Source: a virus. Taken from it: a stretch of DNA of 64,000 nucleotides. Positions 19,105 to 27,364 of the stretch are shown here, in pieces; positions within the stretch are counted from its first letter, which is position 1; the number at the start of each line of letters is the position of its first letter. Both the position numbers and the translations under genes were made by a program. Location: positions 50,035 to 114,034 of IMG/VR virus record IMGVR_UViG_3300043313_001352; one strand, 5' to 3'. The notes under the pieces were generated by a model. That model made no database searches, was not told the origin of the DNA, and was given only the letters and a program-made list of their open reading frames with translations.

Positions 19105-20886
19105 ATGAGCCAAGTCGGCGTGACCCCTCTCGTTGATGCACCAGCTGTCGTGACCTACGGACAGGTCAAGGGACGGTTCGTGCAGTACGTCGCCGACACC
19201 ACCGACGTCGGCAACATCCCCGACGAGATCCCGCTCGAAGGCCGGGTCACCCTGACCCCGCTGACCTCGATCGTGCAGTTCCCGAGCACGGTGCCACCCC
19301 GGATGGCGGTGGCCTCCACGGTCCAGGCCGTGATCACCGCTGGTGACCTGAAGTCCGCCCAGGGCCAGGCGCTGTACGTGATCGCCACCGACCAGCCCGC
19401 TGGCATCCCCAACAAGGTGCAGTGGCGCGCGGCGTTCCAGCTCGCCGGGATCACCACCCAGCCCGCCCCGGTGGTCTTCGACGTGCCCGCCAACGGCGTG
19501 GTCGACCTGTCCTTGGTCGTCTCGGTGCCCGCCGCACCACCCGTGGTCACCGTGGTCAGCCACGTCGACGCCACCGCGGCTGCTGCCTCGGCTGCTGCTG
19601 CAGCCGCTTCCAAGACCGCCGCCGCCGCCTCCCAGACGGCCGCTGCTGGGTCGCAGACCGCTGCGGCTACCTCGGCCACCAACGCTGCCGCCTCAGAGAC
19701 TGCCGCTGCCGGGAGCGCTGCGTCGGCGGCTGCATCCACGATGAACAACGGCTTCCCGGTGATCGCCACCAACATCACCCCGAACCCGGACTTCGGTGTG
19801 GACGGCTCGCAGTGGAGCGTCAGTAGCCTGGTGCTCGGCCGCAGCACTGTGTGGTCTGAGACTGGCGGCGCATCCGGCAAGGTCACCACCAATGCATCGC
19901 CGTCCACGGCCAGCATCTGGCCGTTCCCTACCGCGACACCCCGGTTCCTCGCCAACCCCGGTCAGTACGTGCGGGTCATGTACCGCATCCGTTGCATCAC
20001 CGCTGGCCGAGTCAGCGTCAAGAGCGTCAACTACGACACCGGGGGCAGCACCGGACCCGGCACCATCAGTGGTGGCACCTACACGATGAACCCCGGTGAC
20101 ACGTTCACCACCGACGACATCCTCGGTCCGCTGCCCGCCAACACCGTGTCCTTCCAGCCGCGTCTCTACCTCTACGACCCGGCGATGGCCCCGCCGCTGG
20201 GTTCCACCGACTACCTCTACATCGACCGGCAGATGACCCTGCTCGGGGACAGCCCGCAAGCCGTCGCGCAGGCCGACTACTTCGACGGCACCGGACCGGC
20301 GACCAAGTGGACCGGCACCGTGCGCAAGTCCCCCTCGCAGCTGCTCAGCGAACGCGCCACAGACGGGGCCTTGGCGAACGCTGCCATCGTCGGCAACGGC
20401 TCCCCCGAAGCCAGGGTCGCCGCCCTGGTCGGCATGGAGTACATCGACCGGCTTGCCACCAACGGCGCGGTCAAGTGGATCAAGGCCACCGGCACCGGCG
20501 CGACAGGGTGGAAGGTGCTCTACGGCGATACTGGCGAGCGCATCGTGGACGCCTCCATGTTCCTGAACGGATGGACCAGCAACGGCAACATCGCTGCGCT
20601 TCGGCTGCGGCGCATCGGCACCATGGTCACGCTGAACGGGACCGTTGACTCGACCGCAGCCACTGCAACCACCTTGTTCCAGTTGCCGGTCGGCTTCCGT
20701 CCCATCTCCTACAAGTACGGCCATCTGTGGGACACCGCAAAGGGACCGCTGGCTCGCCTGGAGATGCGGGAGACAGGTTCAGTCGTCCAGGCCGGACTGG
20801 TGACACCTGGACCGTCATCCCTCGTCTTCGACTTTCCGCCCTTCGCCACGAACGACGTCTGGCCCGCGACCTTGCCGGGAGTCTGA
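19105..20886 (+). CDS. tail fibre / minor tail protein, 593 aa
   Basis: Residues 1-150 are an attachment domain of Ig-like strands similar to baseplate upper proteins. Residues about 153-215 are an Ala/Ser/Thr coiled stalk of A-A-A-S-x-T-A repeats. Residues about 220-390 form a beta-sandwich with a sugar-binding-module look (NPDFGVDGSQWSVSS ... VRVMYRIRC). The C-terminal 90 residues (LRLRRIGTMVTLNGTV ... LFQLPVGFRP) match the terminal tip of the proteins at 31340 and 32350, a likely receptor-binding head. Confidence 0.85.
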   Translation: MSQVGVTPLVDAPAVVTYGQVKGRFVQYVADTTDVGNIPDEIPLEGRVTLTPLTSIVQFPSTVPPRMAVASTVQAVITAGDLKSAQGQALYVIATDQPAGIPNKVQWRAAFQLAGITTQPAPVVFDVPANGVVDLSLVVSVPAAPPVVTVVSHVDATAAAASAAAAAASKTAAAASQTAAAGSQTAAATSATNAAASETAAAGSAASAAASTMNNGFPVIATNITPNPDFGVDGSQWSVSSLVLGRSTVWSETGGASGKVTTNASPSTASIWPFPTATPRFLANPGQYVRVMYRIRCITAGRVSVKSVNYDTGGSTGPGTISGGTYTMNPGDTFTTDDILGPLPANTVSFQPRLYLYDPAMAPPLGSTDYLYIDRQMTLLGDSPQAVAQADYFDGTGPATKWTGTVRKSPSQLLSERATDGALANAAIVGNGSPEARVAALVGMEYIDRLATNGAVKWIKATGTGATGWKVLYGDTGERIVDASMFLNGWTSNGNIAALRLRRIGTMVTLNGTVDSTAATATTLFQLPVGFRPISYKYGHLWDTAKGPLARLEMRETGSVVQAGLVTPGPSSLVFDFPPFATNDVWPATLPGV

Positions 20887-21087
20887 TCACACCGCCCGCA
20901 TCGGGCAGTCCTTCGCGTGCCAGCCGTACTCACCGCAGTGCGTGCCGTCGGGGAACCTCGTCCCCGGACATGCCCGGACCTTGCGCAGATCCTCGCGCTC
21001 CTGTTCCTCCACGTACGCGGTCTCCGCTTCCTCGTCGCGGCGCCGGTACTCCTCGGCGAAGTCTGGGTCGTCGTAGTAGGAACTCAG
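20887..21087 (-). CDS. small acidic Cys/His protein, 66 aa, probable CTG start
   Basis: The frame opens right after an in-frame TGA; its first plausible start is CTG 21087 in a CTGA overlap with the upstream stop, a start-stop geometry used throughout this genome. The sequence SSYYDDPDFAEEYRRRDEE, then CPGTRFPDGTHCGEYGWHAKDC with a probable C-C-H-C zinc site, is convincingly protein-like and third positions are G/C. A GTG lies 25 codons later if CTG is not used. Convergent with the fibre gene, one base after its stop. Confidence 0.6.
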   Translation of the reverse strand: MSSYYDDPDFAEEYRRRDEEAETAYVEEQEREDLRKVRACPGTRFPDGTHCGEYGWHAKDCPMRAV

Positions 21088-21554
21088 CTGGCTTCACCCG
21101 CGCTGGCACTGAGGTCGGTGAGCACCTCGTTGGCGAACTCCGCCATGTGCTCGTAGCGCTTCTTGAAGGATCGCCAGTCACGGCGCATCTGGCGCAGCAT
21201 CAGCTCGCGCTGGATCGGGTCCGTGATGACCTCCTCGATCGGCTCGTACGCCGAGGTCGGGCTGCCGTCTTCTCCACGGGTGACCCAGAACGCCCGGAGG
21301 TCGGCGCGCTTGTTGCCGACGTCGGCCTTGTACTTCACGCGCAGCAGGTTCCCGGCCTGGTGCAGCCGCCACTTGTGCGCGGCCACGTCGTCACGCCAGT
21401 CGAACCGGTGGTGCAGTGGGTGGTCAGGATTCGAGGCTTCCTCGACCACGACCTCTGGGGTCAGCAGCCCGCGCTTGTCTCGGATCGCCAGCAGCACGTC
21501 ACGCAGGTTCTCACCAGCGCTGGGCACTGGGGTCTCGTCGGTTCCGTTCGTCAT
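21084..21554 (-). CDS. conserved actinophage hypothetical protein, 156 aa
   Basis: ATG 21554 follows GGGAGGGACGCA. Residues about 28-75 (RGLLTPEVVVEEASNPDHPLHHRFDWRD and following helices) match a family repeatedly found in actinophages near DNA-processing genes, without an assigned function. The C-terminal third is a long charged helix (RELMLRQMRRDWRSFKKRYEHMAEF). Its promoter marks one edge of the 4 kb pentanucleotide array. Confidence 0.8.
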   Translation of the reverse strand: MTNGTDETPVPSAGENLRDVLLAIRDKRGLLTPEVVVEEASNPDHPLHHRFDWRDDVAAHKWRLHQAGNLLRVKYKADVGNKRADLRAFWVTRGEDGSPTSAYEPIEEVITDPIQRELMLRQMRRDWRSFKKRYEHMAEFANEVLTDLSASAGEAS

Positions 21555-21581
21555 TGCGTCCCTCCCGTTTCAGGTTGGTGA

Positions 21582-21610
21582 ATCGTACCTCACCACACCC
21601 GTCTCGTCAG
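21582..21610 (-). promoter_or_regulatory. promoter at the edge of the pentanucleotide array
   Basis: On the minus strand CTGACG (21610-21605), 17-nt spacer, TACGAT (21587-21582), then a 27-nt leader with GGGAGG before ATG 21554. The array begins immediately upstream of the -35. Confidence 0.5.
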
Positions 21611-21611
21611 T

Positions 21612-24600
21612 AGCCGCGCCGGGCCACGCCGAGCCGTGCCCAACCATGCCTTGCCAATCCGCGCCTGCCGCACCTTGCCGCACCCACCTATCCATGCCGG
21701 TCCCAGCCTCACCACGCCTGCCTGGCCGCGCCACGGCGCGCCTTGCCCGGCCATGCCTTGCCAACCCCGCCTGCCTTGCCCGGCCGCGCCTAGCCTTTCC
21801 ACACCGCGCCTGCCCCGCCATGCCGAACCTGGTCACGCCTCGCCCAGACGGGCCTGCCAAGCCCAGCCCAGCCAAACCTTGCCTTGCCGCACCTGGCTGT
21901 GCCACGCCTGCCTGGCCGCGCCACACCCAGTCGTGCCAGGTCCCGCCTAGCCATTCCCTGCCTGCCTCGCCGTGCCTGACCGCACCCCACCATGCCTAGC
22001 CCCACCGCGCCTGCCATGCCGTACCAGACCTTGCCGAGCCAACCGGGGCTGCCTTGCCAAGCCCACCGCACCTAGCCCTCCGCGCTGCGCCTGTCCATGC
22101 CTAGCCCTGCCTGCCTCGCCATGCCGTACCGGACCCTGCCGGACCGGACCACTTCGGAACACACCTAGCCATGCCCTGCCGAGCCTGCCAAGCCACGCCC
22201 CACCGGACCCGACCACGCCTAACGCCACCTGGCCCCGTCAGTCCGTACCTAGCCACGCCTGCCTTGCCGTGCCGTGCCGGGCCTAACCCCACCCGACCAT
22301 GCCTTGCCTGCCGCGCCGCGCCCACCCGGCCATGCCTAGCCCCAGGTCACCTCGCCCAGCCTGCCTCGCCCAACCCGGCCATGCCTAGCCCTGTACGCCG
22401 CGCCACGCCTGCCGGACCAAGCCGCGCCTGACCGAACCAAGCCCCGCCGAGCCCACCTCGCCTGCCGGACCTGGCCGTGCCTGGCCTAGCCGCGCCCATC
22501 CATGCCCCGCCTGCCAAGACCCGCCGTGCCGTGCCATCGGTACCGAGCCCTACCAAACCACGCCTGCCGCGCCGTGCCAGACCGCTGCCGTGCCGACCAC
22601 GCCTAACCTTGCCCCGCCTGCCGTGCCATGCCCAGTCGCACCCTGCCGCGATCGCCATGCCCAGCCGTGCCGTTCCTGCCATGCCGGACCTCGCCCTCCC
22701 GGCCATGTCGTGCCCTGCCCCGCCTGCCCTGCCGAGACTGGCCGAGCCGTGCCATGCCTTGCTCACCTGGCCGTGCCGAGCCCGGACCCGCCTGCCTTGC
22801 CATGCCGGGCCGAGCCGTGCCTACCTGACCTAGCCCTGCCTGCCCAGCCACAGCTTGCCGTGCCTTGCCATCCGCGCCTCGCCTGCCGCACCCCACCTAG
22901 CCTGACCGAGTCATGCCCCGCCTGCCTCGCCTTGCCAGGACATGCCTTGCCACACCGCGGTGCACCAACGCCTCGCCTGCCAAGCCTTGCCTTGCCGTGT
23001 GCTGCCAAGCCGGGCCTGGACATGCCCACACGTGCCCTGCCGACCCGAACCACACCGAGCCATGCCTGCCGCGCCACGCCTTGCCTTGCCATGTCAACCG
23101 GGCCTGGCCCTGCCGCCCGCGCCTTGCCACGCCTGCCCGACCACACCACGCCTTGACCTACCCACGATGCCCCGCCTGCCGGGCCTAGCCCTGCCTTGCC
23201 AGACGATCCTGGCCGCGCCTGCCCTGCCTTGAGCGCCTTGCCTCGACCCGCCGTGCCAGGACTGCCGGACCGTACCGTGCCCAGCCTCGCCACGCCGTAC
23301 CTAGCCGCACCTGCCGGACCGTGCCTTGCCCAGCCACTCCATCCGTACCTAGCCTGCCGAGCCGTGCCTTGTCACGCCACGTCCCGCCCGGACTCGCCCC
23401 ACCGAGCCATGCCTGCCCAGCCGAACCACTCCTAGCCTGGCCATACCCTGCGCTGCCTGCCGTACCGAGCCACGCCGTACCGCGGAAGCCACGCCGATGC
23501 CTTGCCCCGCCTGCCGAGCCGTTCCTGGCCATGTCCCGCCGCGCCGTGTGCTGCCCCGCCTAGCCCCGCCTGCCGCGCCATGCCTTGCCGACCTTGCCTC
23601 GCCCAACCGTGCCAGACCTGCCCCGCCGCACCTAGCTGCACCGCACCAAGACCCGCCTGCCGCGCCTGGCCGAACCTTGCCATCCTTGCCCTCCGCGCCG
23701 CACCGAGACACGCCTGCCCAGCCCCGTCGTGCCATGCCTGGCCGCGCCCCACCTGACCAAGCCTGCCGAGCCGGGCCGCACCATCCTCGCCATCCGGTGC
23801 CGTGCCCCGCCTTGCCTGCCGCGCCGCGCCCTGCCAAACCTAGCCAAGTCGTGCCCTGCCATGACGAGCCGTGCCGGACCTGCCGTACCTCGCCACGCCC
23901 AGCTCCGCCGAACCTCCCGAGCCCAGCCATGCCTGCCGAGCCGAGCCGCGCCCCGCTTCGCCCTGCCAGGCCCGACCTTGCCATGCCTGCCACACCCGGC
24001 CTTGCCACATACTGCCGCGCCCACCGATCCTGGCCGCGCCCAGCCATGCCTGCCCGGCCCCGCCGCACCTCGCCATGCGCTGCGATACCACGCCACGCCC
24101 TCCGCGCCTGCCTGGCTCAGCCACACCGTCCCGTGCCACGTATCCCAGACCACGCCATGCCTGCCTCACCTAGCCCTGCCAAGCCCGGCCAATCCTGGAC
24201 GTGCCGGACCGAGCCAAGCCTGCCGGACCACGACGTCCATGCCCTGCCGCTGCCATGTGATGCCCTCCGCACCGAGCCACGCCTGCCTGACCGCACCAGA
24301 CCCGGCCGCACCCTGCCTAGACCACCGCGCCATGCCTGCCGTGCCGAGCCAGCCCTTGCCTCGTGAAGCCCAGCCCCGCCTCGCCGTGCCCAGCCAATCC
24401 GCGCCTGCCCCACCGATCCAAGCCCTGCCTTGCCTAGGCAAACCACGCCTGCCTGGCCTAGCCGGACCAAGCCGAACCCCGCCTATCCCCGACCCGCCTG
24501 CCGGACCGCACCTTGCCGTCCGCGCCGCGCCCAACGATGCCCAGCCACGCCTGCCGAACCGTGCCACGCCGTACGCCCCAAGCCGGACCCAACCTGCCCC

Positions 24601-25598
24601 GCCTCGCCTAGCCCAGTCTCGCCATGCCCAGCCTGGCCGTGCCCCGTTCACCGCGCCTGCCGAGCCTCGCCCCACCGACCTAGCCAACCCAGACCTAGCC
24701 TGCCGCGCCTCGCCCAGACAAACCATCCTCGCCGGACCGCCCGCACCTCGCTGCGCCAAGCCTGCCGCGCCACGTCATGCCACAGCTCGCCGCCCGTACC
24801 AAGCCTCGCCTGCCCCACCTCACCTAGCCAGGACGCGCCGGACAGCACCACGCCTCGCCACACCTTGCCTGCCGGGCCGCACCGAACGATGCCGAAAGCC
24901 ACCAAGCCCAATCATCCGAGCCGCACCACGCCTGCCTTGCCCGGCCGGACCGGACCGCGCCGTACCCGCCCCTGACAAACCCTGCCTAGCCCTGCCAGCT
25001 CCCTGCCATGCCTGGCCTGCCAGACCACGCCCCTCCGAACCTGGCCACACCATGCCCTGCCTCGCCTGCCGTGCCCGACCCTGCCAACGACGCCTAGCCC
25101 TGACACACCATGCCCTGCCTGCCACGCCGTGCCCAACCAAGCCCGGCCGGTCCCTGCGATGCCTTGCCATGCCAAGCCTGCCGTGACCCGCCTTGCCACG
25201 CCCCGCTTGCCCCGACGCACCTGGCCTTGCCTAGCCTGCCGAACCTAGCCGAGCCACACCATGCGTAGCCCCGCCGGACCAACCCGAGCCCCGCCCTGCC
25301 TGCCGCGCCTGGCCGTTCCCAGCCCACCAAGCCACACCGTCCCGGCCAAGCCTGGCCGTGCCAAGCCTGCCCAACCGCGCCTGGCCAGACCAAGCCAAGC
25401 CGTGCCATCCGCGCCTTGCCGACCACTCCGTGCCGCGCCCCGCCTGCCGGGCCTGGACTCGCCGTGCCATGCCTAGACCTGCCTGCCATGCCGCGACGAC
25501 CGGGCCAAGAATCCCATGCCCCGCCCCGCCTAGCCTGCCCCGCCGAGCGATGCCCTGCCGCGCCTAGCGTTGCCATCCCGTGCCTGCCGTGTCCGGAC
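21612..25598 (-). repeat. 4 kb degenerate GCCNN / NNGGC pentanucleotide array
   Basis: Nearly 4 kb in which the plus strand is GCC followed by two free bases, repeated about 800 times, e.g. GCCGT GCCTT GCCAT GCCAA. The phase is broken by a 4-nt unit GCCT, producing GCCTGCC words; consecutive GCCTGCC distances are mostly 39, 44, 49, 54, 59 or 64 nt, all 5n+4. There are no ribosome-binding sites, and open frames occur on both strands in all frames because the period is not a multiple of 3. On the minus strand the units give GG tracts spaced by 3 nt, able in principle to form two-tetrad G-quadruplexes. Bounded by a promoter (21610) and a terminator (25602). Confidence 0.9.
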
Positions 25599-25601
25599 GT
25601 G

Positions 25602-25644
25602 GGACGAGGCAGGACGCACCCCCCAGTGGCGCCCTGCCTCGTCC
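25602..25644 (-). terminator. terminator of the RAMP-like gene
   Basis: GGACGAGGCAGG (25602-25613) and CCTGCCTCGTCC (25633-25644) form a perfect 12-bp stem with a 19-nt loop, starting 16 nt after the stop at 25660. It separates that gene's transcription from the pentanucleotide array. Confidence 0.75.
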
Positions 25645-25659
25645 GGCTCTGAGCTGAGG

Positions 25660-26343
25660 TTACTTGACCTCGACCGAGCGCGTCGGGTCGATCATGAAGG
25701 TGCCCATGTCGCCCTTCTTCTCCGGGCGCCACTCACCGACGCCGACACCCAGGCCACCGGCCTCGATCAGCGAGAGCACGCTCTCGCGGGTCAGCATCGA
25801 CTTCACGTACGTCACCTCCAGCACCGTCGACCACTCGGTGAACTGCGGCCGGTAGCGCAGGTCGGTGCCGCCGTTGCCGACGCGCACGACGTCCTCGCGC
25901 ATGATCGGCTCGCCCTCGATCCGGACCATCATCTGGCCCTCGGTCTTGGACATCTCGCCGGAGAAGAACAACGTCTGCCGGAGGCTGACCATGGTCACGC
26001 TCTTGTCGAAGAACCTCGCAGCGCTGACGGTCGCGGCCTTGAACGCGATCGAGGGGAACCCGTAGCCGCCGTCGTCCATCTTGTAGGCCGCGGCCTCGTA
26101 GTCGCCCTCGGGGTCCTTGGGCGCCTTCGGGCTCTTGCGGCCCTGCATCGCATCCAACATCTGCCTCTTCGCCTTCTCGCTGAACTTGTGCATGATCAAC
26201 GGCGCGGAGCCGACGATCGGGATCAGCAGCGTCTCGGTGCCGATCCGGGAGATCTCGATCGCCGGTGCGCTCTCGTCCTCGGCGGGAGGAGGAGTCGCTG
26301 CGGTCTTCTTGGCTGCGGTCTTCTTGGCAGGCTTCGTGGCCAT
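25660..26343 (-). CDS. conserved phage protein with RAMP-like glycine loop, 227 aa
   Basis: ATG 26343 has AAGGACGGA upstream; GTG/ATG further up lies in the leader. After a Lys/Ala/Pro tail (residues 2-28) the domain begins IGTETLLIPIVGSAPLIMHKFSEKAK. It contains YGFPSIAFKAA, MREDVVRVG-GGTDLRYRPQF and ends with GLGVGVGEWRPEKKGDMGTF. This family is widespread in phages and usually unannotated. The glycine-rich loop near the C-terminus resembles the G-loop of RAMP proteins such as Cas7; this is structural inference, not demonstrated homology. An RNA- or ssDNA-binding role would fit. It stands between the array and the fibre genes with its own terminator. Confidence 0.85.
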   Translation of the reverse strand: MATKPAKKTAAKKTAATPPPAEDESAPAIEISRIGTETLLIPIVGSAPLIMHKFSEKAKRQMLDAMQGRKSPKAPKDPEGDYEAAAYKMDDGGYGFPSIAFKAATVSAARFFDKSVTMVSLRQTLFFSGEMSKTEGQMMVRIEGEPIMREDVVRVGNGGTDLRYRPQFTEWSTVLEVTYVKSMLTRESVLSLIEAGGLGVGVGEWRPEKKGDMGTFMIDPTRSVEVK

Positions 26344-26368
26344 GTGTCGTTCCGTCCTTGAGGTTGTG

Positions 26369-26385
26369 TTCCCCACCTTGGGGAA
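26369..26385 (-). promoter_or_regulatory. leader hairpin TTCCCC-loop-GGGGAA
   Basis: A perfect 6-bp stem with a 5-nt loop in the untranslated leader, about 26 nt before the ATG of the RAMP-like gene. It could protect the mRNA or be a protein-binding site. Confidence 0.4.
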
Positions 26386-26437
26386 TCAGGTGACGGCAAC
26401 GTAGCACAGGGACCTAGACCATGGTGTGGAGACTCGC

Positions 26438-27364
26438 TCAAGACCAATACGAGTACGTGACTCTCAAAAGGAAGTTCCCAGCCGGTGAGTCCACCGAGTA
26501 GCCGAAGTAGCCGGGGTTGGTGCTCGGCCCCGGCCCGAGAGTGATCCCGCAGAACGAGCTGTACGTGATGACGGTGGCCGCCCAGCTGGTGATGTCGACC
26601 TCGAAGTAGGAGGAGTAGGTCAGATCCTTGCGGGTGCGGTTGGGCACGGTGTCCGCGGTGTTCCAGCTGCTGGGCTTGGTGGTCTGGTTGTAGAAGTCGC
26701 CGACCACCGCGACCCCACCGGCCTTGTCCGACCAGTACGCCCAGCCCGCGTTGCAGTCGAAGATCACCTTGGAGACCACCGCACCGGCAGGGAAGGAGGG
26801 GTTGAAGTACAGCAGCGACTTCCGGTTGCCGTGCGTACCGGAGTAGTAGCCCTGGTGCACGGCACCGTCGTGCCCGGTGCCGCTGATCTTGTTGCCCGCA
26901 CCGTTGTACGCCTGCGTCCAACCGACCGGAAAGTTCACGGTCGTGGTCTTCTGGGTCTGCACCGTGACCATCGCAGTCTCCGCGGACGAGGAGGATGCGT
27001 GCGTGGTCGAGCCGGTGAACTTGGCGTAGAACTTGGTGGAGGCGACCGGTGACGTGCTGATGGTGGCAGTGCCGCCACCCGGCGGTGCTGCCGCGGTGGC
27101 GAACTTCACCCAGGTGCTGGAGGAGCTGAAGTAGTAGAACTCGATGTTGCCGCCGTTGCGCCCAGTGGTGCTGGCCGTCAGCGTGAACGAGGAACCCTTG
27201 TGTATCGAGGTGGCTGACTTGGTGCACGTGGTCGTCGTCGAGATCAGGCCGCTGCTCCCACCGTCCTTGATCGACTCGTAGGTCGGTGCCTGCCAGTCAC
27301 CCGGTGCGAACCGCCACACCGCCCCGTCCCAGACCCGGATCGTGCCGGGTGCATAGCTGGTCAT
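26438..27364 (-). CDS. minor tail protein with Ig-like and C-terminal beta domain, 308 aa
   Basis: N-terminal 30 residues (APGTIRVWDGAVWRFAPGDWQ) are a short attachment motif seen in actinophage minor tail proteins. Residues about 40-135 form a bacterial Ig-like repeat (SSFTLTASTTGRNGGNIEFYY ... TATISTSPVASTKFYAKFTG). The C-terminal 160 residues are a jelly-roll-like domain (KSLLYFNPSFPAGAVVSKVIF ... FEVDITSWAATVI) of the DNRLRE type. Probable host-surface adhesion. Overlaps the stop-start of the next gene upstream. Confidence 0.8.
   Translation of the reverse strand: MTSYAPGTIRVWDGAVWRFAPGDWQAPTYESIKDGGSSGLISTTTTCTKSATSIHKGSSFTLTASTTGRNGGNIEFYYFSSSSTWVKFATAAAPPGGGTATISTSPVASTKFYAKFTGSTTHASSSSAETAMVTVQTQKTTTVNFPVGWTQAYNGAGNKISGTGHDGAVHQGYYSGTHGNRKSLLYFNPSFPAGAVVSKVIFDCNAGWAYWSDKAGGVAVVGDFYNQTTKPSSWNTADTVPNRTRKDLTYSSYFEVDITSWAATVITYSSFCGITLGPGPSTNPGYFGYSVDSPAGNFLLRVTYSYWS

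Noticed and set aside
23729-25186. A 485-codon plus-strand open frame and many 100-290-codon frames on both strands in the array
   Set aside because: They follow from the 5-nt repeat, which seldom creates stops and gives the same amino-acid cycle in every frame. No ribosome-binding sites, no codon-position bias, and equal openness on both strands.
21612-25598. CRISPR array or ordinary tandem repeat
   Set aside because: There is no constant repeat of 20-40 nt with unique spacers; only a 3-nt core recurs with two free bases, so neither CRISPR nor satellite definitions fit.
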